From: Verrucomicrobiia bacterium
GTDB lineage: Bacteria; Verrucomicrobiota; Verrucomicrobiia; Limisphaerales; DSYF01
Length of the DNA stretch: 64,000 bases
Reading direction: 5' to 3'
Assembly (NCBI GenBank): GCA_035765895.1
Contig: DASTWL010000007.1
Coordinates: forward strand, 25,161 to 89,160
Below the pieces are notes generated by a model. That model had not been told where the DNA came from. It did no database searches and saw only the letters and a program-made list of their open reading frames with translations. Positions 34,600 to 43,187 of the stretch are shown here, piece after piece. Numbering within the stretch: position 1 is the first letter of the stretch; each line of letters begins with the position of its first letter. The position numbers and the translations under genes were made by a program.

Positions 34600-35652
34600 G
34601 TGAAAAGGCCAGTTTTGGAATTGTCCACCGCCGAAATGACCACCGCGTGGCGCCGGCGCGACGCCGCCTACGACGGCATCTTCTTCTTCGGCGTGAAGAC
34701 GACCGGAGTTTTTTGTCGTCCATCCTGTCCCTCCCGGCCGAAGCGCGAGCACCTGGAGTTTTTCCACAATGCCGGCGCCGCGCTTCACGCCGGCTATCGT
34801 CCGTGCAAGCGATGTCATCCAGAACTGGCCGACGGCCAATCGCCCGCGTGGGTGCGGACATTGATGACGCGCGCGATGACAGCGGCGGATCATCGCCTGA
34901 CCGGCGCGGCGCTGCGTTCCCTGGGTATTTCGCCGGAGCGAGCCCGGCGCTGGTTTCAAAAGCATCACGGCATGACGTTTACCGCCTGGTGCCGCGGTTT
35001 GCACCTCGGCCAGGCCTTTACGCGGATTCGGGCGGGCGAACCGGTGGATAATGTGGTGTTCGACCACGGCTTCGCCTCGCACAGCGGCTTTCGCACCGCG
35101 TTCGTGCGCGTCTTTGGCCGCTCGCCCGGTCAGATCGACGGCGATTGTCTGCACGTGATGCTGGTCGAAACGCCGCTGGGCCCGATGCTCGCCGCTGCAA
35201 CCAGTCGTCACGTCTGTCAGTTGGAATTTGCCGACCGCCGCACCTTGAACCGCAGCTATGCCGGCTTGCACCGACGGTTTGCCCTGCCAGTCGTGCCTGG
35301 TGAGAATGAAGCGTTACAGCAGTTGCGGCAGGAACTGCGTGAATATTTTGCAGGTCAACGTCGCGACTTCCACGTGCCCGTGATTCTGCACGGAACGAAC
35401 TTTCAAAAGCGCGTCTGGCGGGAGTTGCAACGCATTCCCTGCGGTCAAACGGTCAGCTATGAAGCGATCGCGCGACGTCTGGGGGCGCCCCGGGCGGTGC
35501 GCGCGGTGGCGCGGGCCAACGGCACAAACCGGCTTTACCTGCTCGTGCCCTGTCACCGGGTCATTGCCAAGGACGGCTCGCCGAGTGGTTACGGCGGCGG
35601 CGTCTGGCGCAAACGACGTTTGCTCGCGTTTGAGCAATCAGGTGGTGCGTGA
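34600..35652 (+). CDS. ada: bifunctional Ada: methyl-phosphotriester-DNA repair activator and O6-methylguanine-DNA methyltransferase
   Basis: The N-terminal Ada zinc module has all four cysteines (FCRPSCPSR and RPCKRCHPE). The methyl-accepting one converts the protein into an activator of alkylation repair genes. An AraC-type helix-turn-helix follows (ALRSLGISPERARRWFQ). The C-terminal alkyltransferase has the acceptor cysteine in LVPCHRVIAKDG and ISYEAIA-like helix VSYEAIARRLGAPRAVR. All three modules are intact. A GTG at 34600 gives about 350 residues; 34555 and 34636 are other possible starts. Confidence 0.93.
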   Translation: MKRPVLELSTAEMTTAWRRRDAAYDGIFFFGVKTTGVFCRPSCPSRPKREHLEFFHNAGAALHAGYRPCKRCHPELADGQSPAWVRTLMTRAMTAADHRLTGAALRSLGISPERARRWFQKHHGMTFTAWCRGLHLGQAFTRIRAGEPVDNVVFDHGFASHSGFRTAFVRVFGRSPGQIDGDCLHVMLVETPLGPMLAAATSRHVCQLEFADRRTLNRSYAGLHRRFALPVVPGENEALQQLRQELREYFAGQRRDFHVPVILHGTNFQKRVWRELQRIPCGQTVSYEAIARRLGAPRAVRAVARANGTNRLYLLVPCHRVIAKDGSPSGYGGGVWRKRRLLAFEQSGGA

Positions 35653-35691
35653 CAGTTCGCCGGGCGGCAGCCTGGCCGCGCGCAAGGCGAA

Positions 35692-36669
35692 TTACATCAC
35701 GCGGTCGAGCAACGGCTCGTTGCGAATGTAGCGGGCAAAATTATCCAAAAAATGGCGCACCAATGTTTTGGCCTCGCCGGTGTGACCGCCCGCCGTATGC
35801 GGGGTGATGAAGCAATTGGGTTCGCGGCGCAGCGGATGATCGGCCGGCAAGGGTTCCGGATCGGTCACGTCCAGCCAGGCGGCGGCAATCCGCTTCGCCC
35901 GCAAGACTTCGCACAACGCCCCTTGATCCACGGTGCTGCCCCGACCAATGTTGTAGAAGACGGCGCCCGGCTTGAGTTCCGCCAGTCGCTTGCGATTGAA
36001 GAAGCCACGCGTCTCTGCGCTGTCCGGCAAAATATTGACGATGTGATCTGCCTCCCGCGCCAGAACACCGGCGAGCTGGTCCCCGATGATGACGGGAATC
36101 CCCTCATCGCCGCGCGCCTTGCGCCGGTAGGCCAGCACATTCACGCCAAGCGGGCGCAACAGTTCGGCCAGCCGGCGACCGATGGCACCGTAACCCAGAA
36201 TCAATACCGTGTCGCCGCGCAGCGTGGTGGACGCCTCCCGCAACGTGTTCCACTCCGGCGACCCATTGGGCGCCCGGCTGGCCAGCGCGACCGGCAACTG
36301 CCGGGCCTGCGCCAGCAGGAAACTTAGCGCGTGGACCGCGCAGGCCTCGTTGTAAACGCTTGCACTGTTGCTCAGCAGCACTCCGCGTTCGGCCATTTGT
36401 GCCCGGAACGACGGCGTGTCGTAGCGGGTAATGCCGGACGAACTGACGTGAATCCATTTCAGCCGCGGCGCCCCGCCGATCGCCGCCACGTCGGGCTGGC
36501 CAAACGCAATGTCCGCCGCGGCGAACTGCGGATCCGGTTCCGCCTTGGCCAGCACGGACGTCACTGGCACGGCGGGCAGCACCAGTTCATGGCCCGACGT
36601 GCCCTCCCGCAACATTTGCAGAATGTCCGGCGGCGTCGGCAAATCAACGAAGATGCGAAGCGGTTGCAT
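35692..36669 (-). CDS. D-2-hydroxyacid dehydrogenase (NAD(P)-dependent)
   Basis: A 325-residue cytosolic oxidoreductase. The Rossmann loop is LGYGAIGRRLAELL near residue 155. The catalytic Arg is in YNIGRGSTVDQGAL and the catalytic His in FITPHTAGGHTGEA. WLDVTDPEPLPADHPL is typical of the glyoxylate/hydroxypyruvate/phosphoglycerate dehydrogenase superfamily. The substrate is not determined. It follows an SDR gene by 13 bases in the same direction, suggesting a two-gene oxidoreductase operon. Confidence 0.9.
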   Translation of the reverse strand: MQPLRIFVDLPTPPDILQMLREGTSGHELVLPAVPVTSVLAKAEPDPQFAAADIAFGQPDVAAIGGAPRLKWIHVSSSGITRYDTPSFRAQMAERGVLLSNSASVYNEACAVHALSFLLAQARQLPVALASRAPNGSPEWNTLREASTTLRGDTVLILGYGAIGRRLAELLRPLGVNVLAYRRKARGDEGIPVIIGDQLAGVLAREADHIVNILPDSAETRGFFNRKRLAELKPGAVFYNIGRGSTVDQGALCEVLRAKRIAAAWLDVTDPEPLPADHPLRREPNCFITPHTAGGHTGEAKTLVRHFLDNFARYIRNEPLLDRVM

Positions 36670-36682
36670 GATGTGAACCGGC

Positions 36683-37462
36683 TCAAACTGTGCCGCGCAC
36701 CACGCCGCCATCCACACGCATCGCCGCGCCATTGGTGGCGCTGGCCAGCGGCGAGCAGATGAAGGTCACCAGGCCCGCCACTTCGTCCACGGTGGCGAAC
36801 CGTTGCAGCAACGACGTAGGCCGCACGCTGCGGAAGAATTCCCGCTCGAACTCCCCGGATGTTTGCTGCGCATTGGCCGCGAGCTGGTTCACGAAATCCG
36901 TCACGCCCTCCGAGGCGGTGGGACCGGGCAGCACGGCGTTGACGGTTACACCCGTTGCCTTGGTGAGCTGGGCGATGCCGTTGACGAGGGCCAGCTCCGC
37001 GGCCTTGGTCATGCCGTAGTGAATCATTTCCTCCGGAATCTGGATGCCGCTTTCGGAGGAGATGAACACCACGCGTCCCCAGTTGCGCTGCAACATGCCG
37101 GGCAGATAGGCGCGGGTGAGCCGCACGCCGGACATGACGTTCACCTGGTAAAACCGGTCCCAATCGGCGTCGGGAATCGCCGTGAAGGGCTTCGGCTCGA
37201 AGATGCCCGCGTTGTTCACGATGATGTCCACGTCAGGCAACTGCCGGACCAGTTCCGCGCACCCTGCCGCGGAGGACACATCCGCCGCGATGCCCCGAAC
37301 CCGCGGACCAATTTGGGCGGCGGCCGCCTGCGCGGAAGCGGCGCTGCGGCCGTTGACGATGACGTTTGCCCCCTCGACCGCCAGGTGTCGGGCGATGGCA
37401 AAGCCAATCCCCTTGGTGGAACCAGTGACGAGAGCCGTTTTGTTTTCCAGTTGCAGATTCAT
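36683..37462 (-). CDS. short-chain dehydrogenase/reductase
   Basis: A 259-residue classical SDR. The cofactor motif is TGSTKGIG (residues 14-21), then NNAG in the middle. The active-site Ser is in VFISSESG and the YxxxK pair in HYGMTKAAE. The C-terminus has the family ending VDGGVVRGTV. NADP-type preference is possible from VNGRSA after the second strand. It is first in an operon with the hydroxyacid dehydrogenase. It is a complete SDR and not the parent of the scar at 9837. Confidence 0.92.
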   Translation of the reverse strand: MNLQLENKTALVTGSTKGIGFAIARHLAVEGANVIVNGRSAASAQAAAAQIGPRVRGIAADVSSAAGCAELVRQLPDVDIIVNNAGIFEPKPFTAIPDADWDRFYQVNVMSGVRLTRAYLPGMLQRNWGRVVFISSESGIQIPEEMIHYGMTKAAELALVNGIAQLTKATGVTVNAVLPGPTASEGVTDFVNQLAANAQQTSGEFEREFFRSVRPTSLLQRFATVDEVAGLVTFICSPLASATNGAAMRVDGGVVRGTV

Positions 37463-37578
37463 GCTTTGGATGGCACGCCCATGCGCGTGACGAGCGAAAA
37501 TCTAGCGCAAGAAATGAACGACGCCAGTGCAGCGCGGATTTTTCCCTCCGTGCGGAATGCCCCCACTCTTCCATGGCC

Positions 37579-37607
37579 GCCAAGACCGGCCGGCCAACCG
37601 GCTTGGC
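37579..37607 (-). terminator. GC-rich hairpin downstream of infA
   Basis: A near-perfect stem (GCCAAG, one bulged A, CCGG; pairing with CCGG, CTTGGC) lies 14 bases beyond the infA stop. There is no T-run on the minus strand, so termination is only suggested. Confidence 0.35.
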
Positions 37608-37620
37608 AACCAACGTCTGC

Positions 37621-37836
37621 TCAGCGCAGCCGCCAGACGATGCGCGCCTTCTCCAGGTCGTAAGGCGACATTTCCATTTTGACGCGGTCCCCCACGGTCA
37701 GTCGCACCCAGCGCTTGCGCATTTTGCCGCAGATGGTGGCCAGCACGAGATGCTTGTTGTCCAGTTCGACCCGGAACATGGTCCCGGGCAGGACGGTTTG
37801 AACGCGTCCCTCCACTTCGATGTGTTCTTCTTTCAT
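37621..37836 (-). CDS. infA: translation initiation factor IF-1
   Basis: A 71-residue OB-fold protein that binds the ribosomal A site during initiation. It starts [21 protein letters not shown] and contains [20 protein letters not shown], then [22 protein letters not shown], all typical of IF-1. The ATG at 37836 gives the normal length; a seven-residue longer start is possible. It appears monocistronic, separated from the RRM gene upstream by an intrinsic terminator. Confidence 0.95.
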   Translation of the reverse strand: MKEEHIEVEGRVQTVLPGTMFRVELDNKHLVLATICGKMRKRWVRLTVGDRVKMEMSPYDLEKARIVWRLR

Positions 37837-37904
37837 AAGGTCATAATCAGCAGTCACCGCATCCCGGCATGCTCACCCGTTGGCGCCAGGGATTGATACC
37901 GGCC

Positions 37905-37941
37905 AAACAAAAAGCGGAGTCCGGTTCGCACCAGACTCCGC
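37905..37941 (-). terminator. intrinsic terminator of the RRM-protein gene
   Basis: On the minus strand an 8-base stem GCGGAGTC/GACTCCGC with a 12-base loop is followed at once by TTTTTGTTT. It begins 20 bases after the stop codon of the gene ending at 37962. Confidence 0.88.
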
Positions 37942-37961
37942 GTTGCAAGTCAAAGCGAGGC

Positions 37962-38267
37962 TTAGTAGCGGTTGCGGCGTTCGCCGCTGAATTCACGCCG
38001 CGGTCCGCCGGCGCGTTCTTCGCGCGGCTTGGCAACGTTGACGGTCAAGGCCCGGCCGCCGAGATCCTGGCCATGCAGTCCTTCGATGGCTTTTTGGGCC
38101 TCGTCGGCGGAGCTCATGGTGATGAAACCAAACCCGCGCGGACGGCCGGTCATGCGATCCATCATCAGATTCGCTTCGGTGACCGTGCCAAACGCGGCAA
38201 AGGCGTCCTGCAAGTCGTTTTCGGTGGTGTTGAAGGAAAGATTACCCACAAACAATTTATTACTCAT
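37962..38267 (-). CDS. single-RRM RNA-binding protein
   Basis: A 101-residue protein with one RNA recognition motif. RNP2 is LFVGNL at residues 5-10 and RNP1 is RGFGFITM at 44-51. The C-terminal tail is basic and Arg/Gly-rich (REERAGGPRREF). Bacterial proteins of this design are found in cyanobacteria, Bacteroidetes and Verrucomicrobia and are often cold-induced. The long 5' region (38268-38481) could harbour such control, but no element is recognised there. Confidence 0.93.
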   Translation of the reverse strand: MSNKLFVGNLSFNTTENDLQDAFAAFGTVTEANLMMDRMTGRPRGFGFITMSSADEAQKAIEGLHGQDLGGRALTVNVAKPREERAGGPRREFSGERRNRY

Positions 38268-38481
38268 GTGATGTTTAAGTCCTAGACGAATCGTGACTTC
38301 AAACAGACTGTTTCCGGAAATCGGATTTCAAATCATCACTGAACTGAAGTTCACCTGAGGATTCACCACGCCTGGGAGGAGACAAATTATCTATCAGACG
38401 CGGGCAGGATGAACGTTCCGCGGAAAATAGCAACAACTATCTCCGATTATTTTGCCCATCCCCAAACCGAACGTCCGGGAG

Positions 38482-40734
38482 TCACGGCCTTGCGTGGGCC
38501 AGCAATGCCTCGATCAGCTTGCTGCTCACCGCGATGGCGGTGCCGTGGCGGATGCCTTTCGGCATGACGAGCTGGCGGGTCACATCCTCCCACGTCTGCC
38601 AGTCGCGCGTGCGCAGGGCGCCGTAGTGATGATCGGTGTAGCAGTCGTAATAGACGTAATAGTCGTCGCCCACGCGAAGCGCAGTCGGGCCTTCGACCCA
38701 CTGGCGCGTGAACGGCGGGCCCGCCGGCGGAAACGGCCCTTCGGGATTGTCGGCCTGCGTGAGGCGCAGATTCTTCTTCGCCACCGGTTCCATGGTCTCG
38801 TCCTTCACCATCATTTTCCACTGGTCGCCAACCTGAATCATCGTGGCATCAATGACGTTGAAACCCGGATCGTAGAACAACCGTGTCGGCGTGAACGTTT
38901 TGAAATCCTTCGTCGTCGTGCAATAGATGCGGTGGTTGTTGCCACCATCGGCTGTGCTCGCGGTTTCGGGGAAACGACCCGGAATCGTCGAGGCCCAGTA
39001 GATCAGGAAATCCTGCCGCCCTGCGTCCCAAACAATTTCCGGAGCCCAGCAATTTTTCACCGTCGGTTCCTGGGCCATCACGGGAAGCGCCTGTTCTTCG
39101 CTCCAGTGCAGAAAGTCCTTCGTCGAAGCGTAGCCGATGGTCTTGCCGCCCCATGCCGTGGTCCAGACCATGTGGAAGGTGCCGTCCGGGCCCTGGGTCA
39201 CGCATGGGTCGCGCATCAGCCTGGATTCGCCCACGAGCGGCTTGAGATAGCTGCGTCCGTGATTGAGCGCCTCCCATTTCAGGCCGTCGGCGCTCCAGGC
39301 GAGATGCAGACCGTCCTCGCCGTTGTTGATGAAATAGGTGAACAGATAAGCCTTGGCGGGAACACTGGTTGCCGAACCGCGAACCGAACGTGTTCCGGAA
39401 ATCCGATACAACCCCGCGCCGTGCCACGGAATTTCCGGTGCGAATGTGTCACTGACTTCTCCCACATCCGTGCGGGCCCACAAATCCCGGACATGGCAGG
39501 CGCCGGTGAAACCCGCTTCGGCCAGTGACGCCATGATTTTAGCACCGGTTGCATCGGAATCCTTCGGCCGGTCGGCGACGTTGAACAACGCCAGATAGCG
39601 ATCCGTCGAGCCGGGAACATCCGCCACCCAGGCCGCGGCGCCCGCGCGCCGGAACAATTGCCGGTTGCCGGTGCTGTGTTGATTGACGGCGATGACTTCC
39701 GGATTGGTCAACATCGCGAGCGTCGCGTCGTCCAGCTTGGTCAGGTCGCCGCCCATAATGAGCGGGGAGCGGAAGATGCTCCATAGCGTCATCAACGTGA
39801 CCTGCTCGGCCGGCGTGAAATGCGTCTGACGCCGCCCCATGTCCAGCGTGCCCAGCGGCAGCATGTCCGCATCCGGGAAATGGCCCGCGCCGATGTAAGG
39901 TTCCCAGTTGTGGCAGCGCGCGAACTGTTCCAGCAGTGCCTGCCAGTTGTCCCAGAAGTCGTCGCTGATGCGCCATTGGTTGGCGTGATGCGAAATGTGC
40001 TCCCCCTCGGCGACCGGTGTCTCTCCCGGCGACGTGCTGAACACAATCGGCCGACCACAACGGTCAATCGCCTTGCGGATGGCTTCAATCTCGGGCTGAT
40101 GATACGGCCGGCTCAGGTCATCCACCTTCACCAGGTCCACGCCCCATGACGCGACGAGTTCGAAGAGCGAGTCGTAATACTCCTGTGCGCCCGGCTTCGA
40201 CATGTCCACGCCATACATATCCGAGTTCCACGCGCAAATGCTGTTGGTGTCCGCGATGTCGGCGGCGCGCGCCGTGGTGCCCTTGAGGGCGGTGTTTTGC
40301 TGCACGGCCTGACGCGGGATGCCACGCAGCAGATGGATGCCGAACTTGAGCCCCTTGCCATGAAGGTAATCCGCCAGCGGTTTGAAGCCGGCGCCATTCG
40401 CTGCCGACGGGAAACGGTTCGTCGCCGGGAGCAACCGGCTGAATTCGTCCATCACCAGCGGCGCGCCGCGACGGTAATTGAACCCCGTTGCATGCGGTTC
40501 AAACCATTGAATGTCCACCGTGACATATTCCCAGCCGAACGACTTGAGTTTGTCAGCCATTACGTCCACCTGCCCCTTCGTCTGCGCCTCGGTGACGGTG
40601 GTGGCGAAGCAATCCCAACTATTCCAGCCCATCACCGGCGTTTCGGCCCAAGACCAGAAGGCAGGGGTGTTGGTTTGCGCCGGGGCGCCAAAGGACCAAA
40701 CCAAGGCGGCGAGAAGAGAAAGTTTCCGAATCAT
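38482..40734 (-). CDS. GH27-like alpha-galactosidase fused to a GH43-like beta-propeller
   Basis: A 750-residue exported enzyme (signal MIRKLSLLAALVWSFGAPAQ). Residues ~30-390 resemble GH27: PVMGWNSWDCFATTV, the nucleophile Asp region VDLVKVDDLS, and the acid/base region WRISDDFWDNW, then FRSPLIMGGDL. Residues ~455-740 look like a GH43/GH32-type five-bladed propeller: SRLMRDPCVTQG, NCWAPEIVWD, and VEGPTALRVGDDYYVYYD. The tandem design would remove alpha-galactosyl (or related) units and arabinose-type units from the same side chain. Substrate is inference. It is the last gene of the pectin region. Confidence 0.85.
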   Translation of the reverse strand: MIRKLSLLAALVWSFGAPAQTNTPAFWSWAETPVMGWNSWDCFATTVTEAQTKGQVDVMADKLKSFGWEYVTVDIQWFEPHATGFNYRRGAPLVMDEFSRLLPATNRFPSAANGAGFKPLADYLHGKGLKFGIHLLRGIPRQAVQQNTALKGTTARAADIADTNSICAWNSDMYGVDMSKPGAQEYYDSLFELVASWGVDLVKVDDLSRPYHQPEIEAIRKAIDRCGRPIVFSTSPGETPVAEGEHISHHANQWRISDDFWDNWQALLEQFARCHNWEPYIGAGHFPDADMLPLGTLDMGRRQTHFTPAEQVTLMTLWSIFRSPLIMGGDLTKLDDATLAMLTNPEVIAVNQHSTGNRQLFRRAGAAAWVADVPGSTDRYLALFNVADRPKDSDATGAKIMASLAEAGFTGACHVRDLWARTDVGEVSDTFAPEIPWHGAGLYRISGTRSVRGSATSVPAKAYLFTYFINNGEDGLHLAWSADGLKWEALNHGRSYLKPLVGESRLMRDPCVTQGPDGTFHMVWTTAWGGKTIGYASTKDFLHWSEEQALPVMAQEPTVKNCWAPEIVWDAGRQDFLIYWASTIPGRFPETASTADGGNNHRIYCTTTKDFKTFTPTRLFYDPGFNVIDATMIQVGDQWKMMVKDETMEPVAKKNLRLTQADNPEGPFPPAGPPFTRQWVEGPTALRVGDDYYVYYDCYTDHHYGALRTRDWQTWEDVTRQLVMPKGIRHGTAIAVSSKLIEALLAHARP

Positions 40735-40927
40735 GGTATGATGTTTTGTCCATCTTGCAAACGCGCACTCATTCTATAAAGCGCAATTTGCCGCCAAAAA
40801 CCGGCAGGCTTTCCACCCGAATGAAGACCAAACCGTCCTCCAACCGGTCGCCCAAGCGGTTTGTCCCAATAATTCGCCCCGCGGTGACACGCACCATCCG
40901 GACCGGCGGGCGCCGGTTCAACGCCGC

Positions 40928-42151
40928 TCAATTGCCGTCGGGCTTCCGATCTGAATGCATCGGACTGGCCGGCACGGCAAAGGTGCCGACCGGATCGGGC
41001 TTCGCGGGATCGAATCCCGTGAAATCCGCCGTCAAAGACGCCGCCAACGGCAGCTTGTTTGCGCGGAGTCCCTCCGCCACACATTTGGCCAGTTCATAAC
41101 TGCCGTAAGCCTTGTGATGCGTGCCGTCCTGAAAGGCCTGGTCGAGGTCGGAACCCAGCGCCCGGTAAAACACCCGGCTCATCGCGTGCAGATCGATCAA
41201 CGCCGTCCCCTGCTCGCGCGCCACGTCCCGCACGGTCTGTGGATAGCCCGCCAGCGTGTCGTGTTCGAGCCCGGCCTTGCGCTCCATGGAGGTGATCAGC
41301 ACGGGCGTTCCGCCCTTGGCACGGCATTCTTCAACGATCTTTTCCAGGTTCGCCTTGTAGGTGGCCAGTGCGTTCGTCGCCTTGTCCTTCATGTCGTTGT
41401 GGCCGTATTGCAGCAACAGCCAGTCGCCGGGCTGCATGAGGCTGAACACCTTTGCGAATCGCCGGGCGCCCAGCGAACTCCGGATGGATTCGCCCGACTC
41501 CGCATGATTCGCGAGGGCCACGCCAGGTCCGAAGAACCGCGTCAACATCTGCCCCCAACTGTTCCACGGCTCCAGCGGCTGATCGCACACGGTCGAATCG
41601 CCAAGGATGAACACGGTCGGCACCTTGGCCGGCGTGATGGCCAGCGCCGCCAGGCCCGGGCGCGAGCCGTTGAATTCGAGCGTCAACTTGTCGTCCCAAT
41701 CCACCATCTCGGTCTGCTTTTCCCGGGGCTTGAGATGCACATGATCACCTCCCGCGATGGCCGGCGTGCGCAGGTTCACCGCAATGGTGCGAGTCACAAA
41801 TTCGCCCGGCTGCGTCACCACGCGCTCGAGCATCAGGCGGCGCAGCTCCGCCTTAACCGTGTTCGTCGTGGCGTCGTGCACATCCCCAAACGTGATGGCC
41901 ACGTGGTAATTGCCTTCGGGCAGGGCCACGGAAAAGTAAAAGGGCTGGCCGTCCGTTGCGCCGGCGGGGCCGGTTCCGAGATCGAAGCCGTAACCCCGCT
42001 CGGGCGTGAAGTGGTCCCCGGGCGTGACGGGCTGAAAGCCCGGCCGGACGGGGCCGGACGGGAATTGGAACCGCATGATTTCCGCGGCCGGGCTGGAAAG
42101 ACCGCCCGCGACCGCGCTGACCATCAGCAATGCTGCAACGGCTGACTTCAT
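40928..42151 (-). CDS. rhamnogalacturonan acetylesterase (CE12-like, SGNH) with an N-terminal beta-sandwich
   Basis: A 407-residue secreted esterase (signal ends near SSPAA). The first ~130 residues form a carbohydrate-binding-like sandwich (FQFPSGPVRPG, YHVAITFGDVHDA). The SGNH domain has the nucleophile Ser in FILGDSTVCDQP, Gly in NHAESGES, Asn in LLQYGHNDMKD, and the Asp-His pair in FQDGTHHKAYG. It removes acetyl groups from rhamnogalacturonan so lyases can act. The ATG at 42151 matches the signal peptide. Confidence 0.9.
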   Translation of the reverse strand: MKSAVAALLMVSAVAGGLSSPAAEIMRFQFPSGPVRPGFQPVTPGDHFTPERGYGFDLGTGPAGATDGQPFYFSVALPEGNYHVAITFGDVHDATTNTVKAELRRLMLERVVTQPGEFVTRTIAVNLRTPAIAGGDHVHLKPREKQTEMVDWDDKLTLEFNGSRPGLAALAITPAKVPTVFILGDSTVCDQPLEPWNSWGQMLTRFFGPGVALANHAESGESIRSSLGARRFAKVFSLMQPGDWLLLQYGHNDMKDKATNALATYKANLEKIVEECRAKGGTPVLITSMERKAGLEHDTLAGYPQTVRDVAREQGTALIDLHAMSRVFYRALGSDLDQAFQDGTHHKAYGSYELAKCVAEGLRANKLPLAASLTADFTGFDPAKPDPVGTFAVPASPMHSDRKPDGN

Positions 42152-42266
42152 GCGGTCATTCAAACGCAGCCGCCGTGCGGAGCCGAACACTATTTCGGGT
42201 GATTTTCTGGCGACAACCCCTTTGTCGTGGGACGAATTTTTGAAAGCCGCCGGACCGTGCCCGCGC

Positions 42267-43178
42267 TCAAGGTGTGCCCGCAGCCGCACTGACGCTGGAA
42301 CCGGGCGTGCCCAAGACGTCGTTGAAGAACGGGCGCAAATGCGCCGGGATGTAACGTTCGGCCCATTCCGGGTGCCCCGCCGGCATGCCAGTCGAAGACC
42401 AGTTCATCCCGCTTTTGATGCTGATGTTGATCTCCCCGGCCGGATGCCGCTGCACGGAAATCGTCTTCACCTCGGCACCGAAGTCGCTGAACTCGGATGC
42501 CAGCCAGCTCTCGGCGCTTTGCAGGACCAGCCCGGCCCGCTGGTAGCCCAGTTCGGCGTTCAGCACGGCCTCAAACTGCGCTTTGACCTGCGCCCCTTCC
42601 TCGGGCATGGCGGGAATCTGCACCGTCACTGTCAATCCGTCCCCCTGCGTTCCCGGCAGGCCCTGGTCAACCAATTTCGCCCGGCTGGCTTCCAGCGCCT
42701 GATAATCGGCCGTCAACTGGTTGATCTGCGTATTCAATGCCTGCCGTGTCGCGTCGTCCACGGCCAGCACGGAAGCGGCCGCGGGCAGCAGCCCTTCCGA
42801 ATCCGCAAACATCCGCAAGCCAAACCGGGGCAACAGGTCCTTGCGCAGCCAGACATACGGCGCCGCTGCATTCCAAGCCGGCATCGCCGTCGGCGGTTCC
42901 GTCCAGCGGCTCGCAGGATCCACTGTGGCCAGCTCGTGTTTCGCCCGGGCCACCTCCGTCACCGCCGCCGTCGCGCGCCGTTTCTCCGCGGCGATTTTTT
43001 CACGCAGCGTTGCCAGCTCCGCGCGGCTGCCGGCCAGTTGCGCCCCCTGTTCCTGGGTTTGGGCGGCGATGGCGAGGGTGCGTTGACGCCACTGATGGAG
43101 CTGCCATTGCCGGCGTGCGCCGACGACGATGGCAATCGCGAGGATTGCGATAACAAGGGTGCTTTTGCGCAGGGTCAT
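42267..43178 (-). CDS. single-pass membrane protein paralogous to the tail of the adjacent sigma factor
   Basis: A 303-residue protein: N-terminal transmembrane helix (STLVIAILAIAIVVGA), a heptad-rich stalk (QLAGSRAELATLREKI), then an extracytoplasmic domain. The segment AAPYVWLRKDLLPRFGL, followed by GLLPAAASVLAVDDATRQAL, aligns by eye with DNSPYVRVPKSLLRDMD, followed by GELSEQMKDALQMTGAEAQQ, in the sigma protein. It starts 9 bases after the sigma stop. Function is unknown; a partner in signal sensing is inferred. Confidence 0.75.
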   Translation of the reverse strand: MTLRKSTLVIAILAIAIVVGARRQWQLHQWRQRTLAIAAQTQEQGAQLAGSRAELATLREKIAAEKRRATAAVTEVARAKHELATVDPASRWTEPPTAMPAWNAAAPYVWLRKDLLPRFGLRMFADSEGLLPAAASVLAVDDATRQALNTQINQLTADYQALEASRAKLVDQGLPGTQGDGLTVTVQIPAMPEEGAQVKAQFEAVLNAELGYQRAGLVLQSAESWLASEFSDFGAEVKTISVQRHPAGEINISIKSGMNWSSTGMPAGHPEWAERYIPAHLRPFFNDVLGTPGSSVSAAAGTP

Positions 43179-43187
43179 GGTGGTGCC

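Noticed and set aside
36683..37462. Intact SDR as the source of the 29-codon scar at 9837
   Set aside because: Its N-terminus (LENKTALVTGSTKG) and C-terminus (VDGGVVRGTV) differ from the scar, so the scar's parent was another gene.
42030..42062. gggctgaaagcccg, resembling the first palindrome of the 92-bp element
   Set aside because: It lies inside the CE12 coding sequence and the rest of the element is absent, so it is a chance match.
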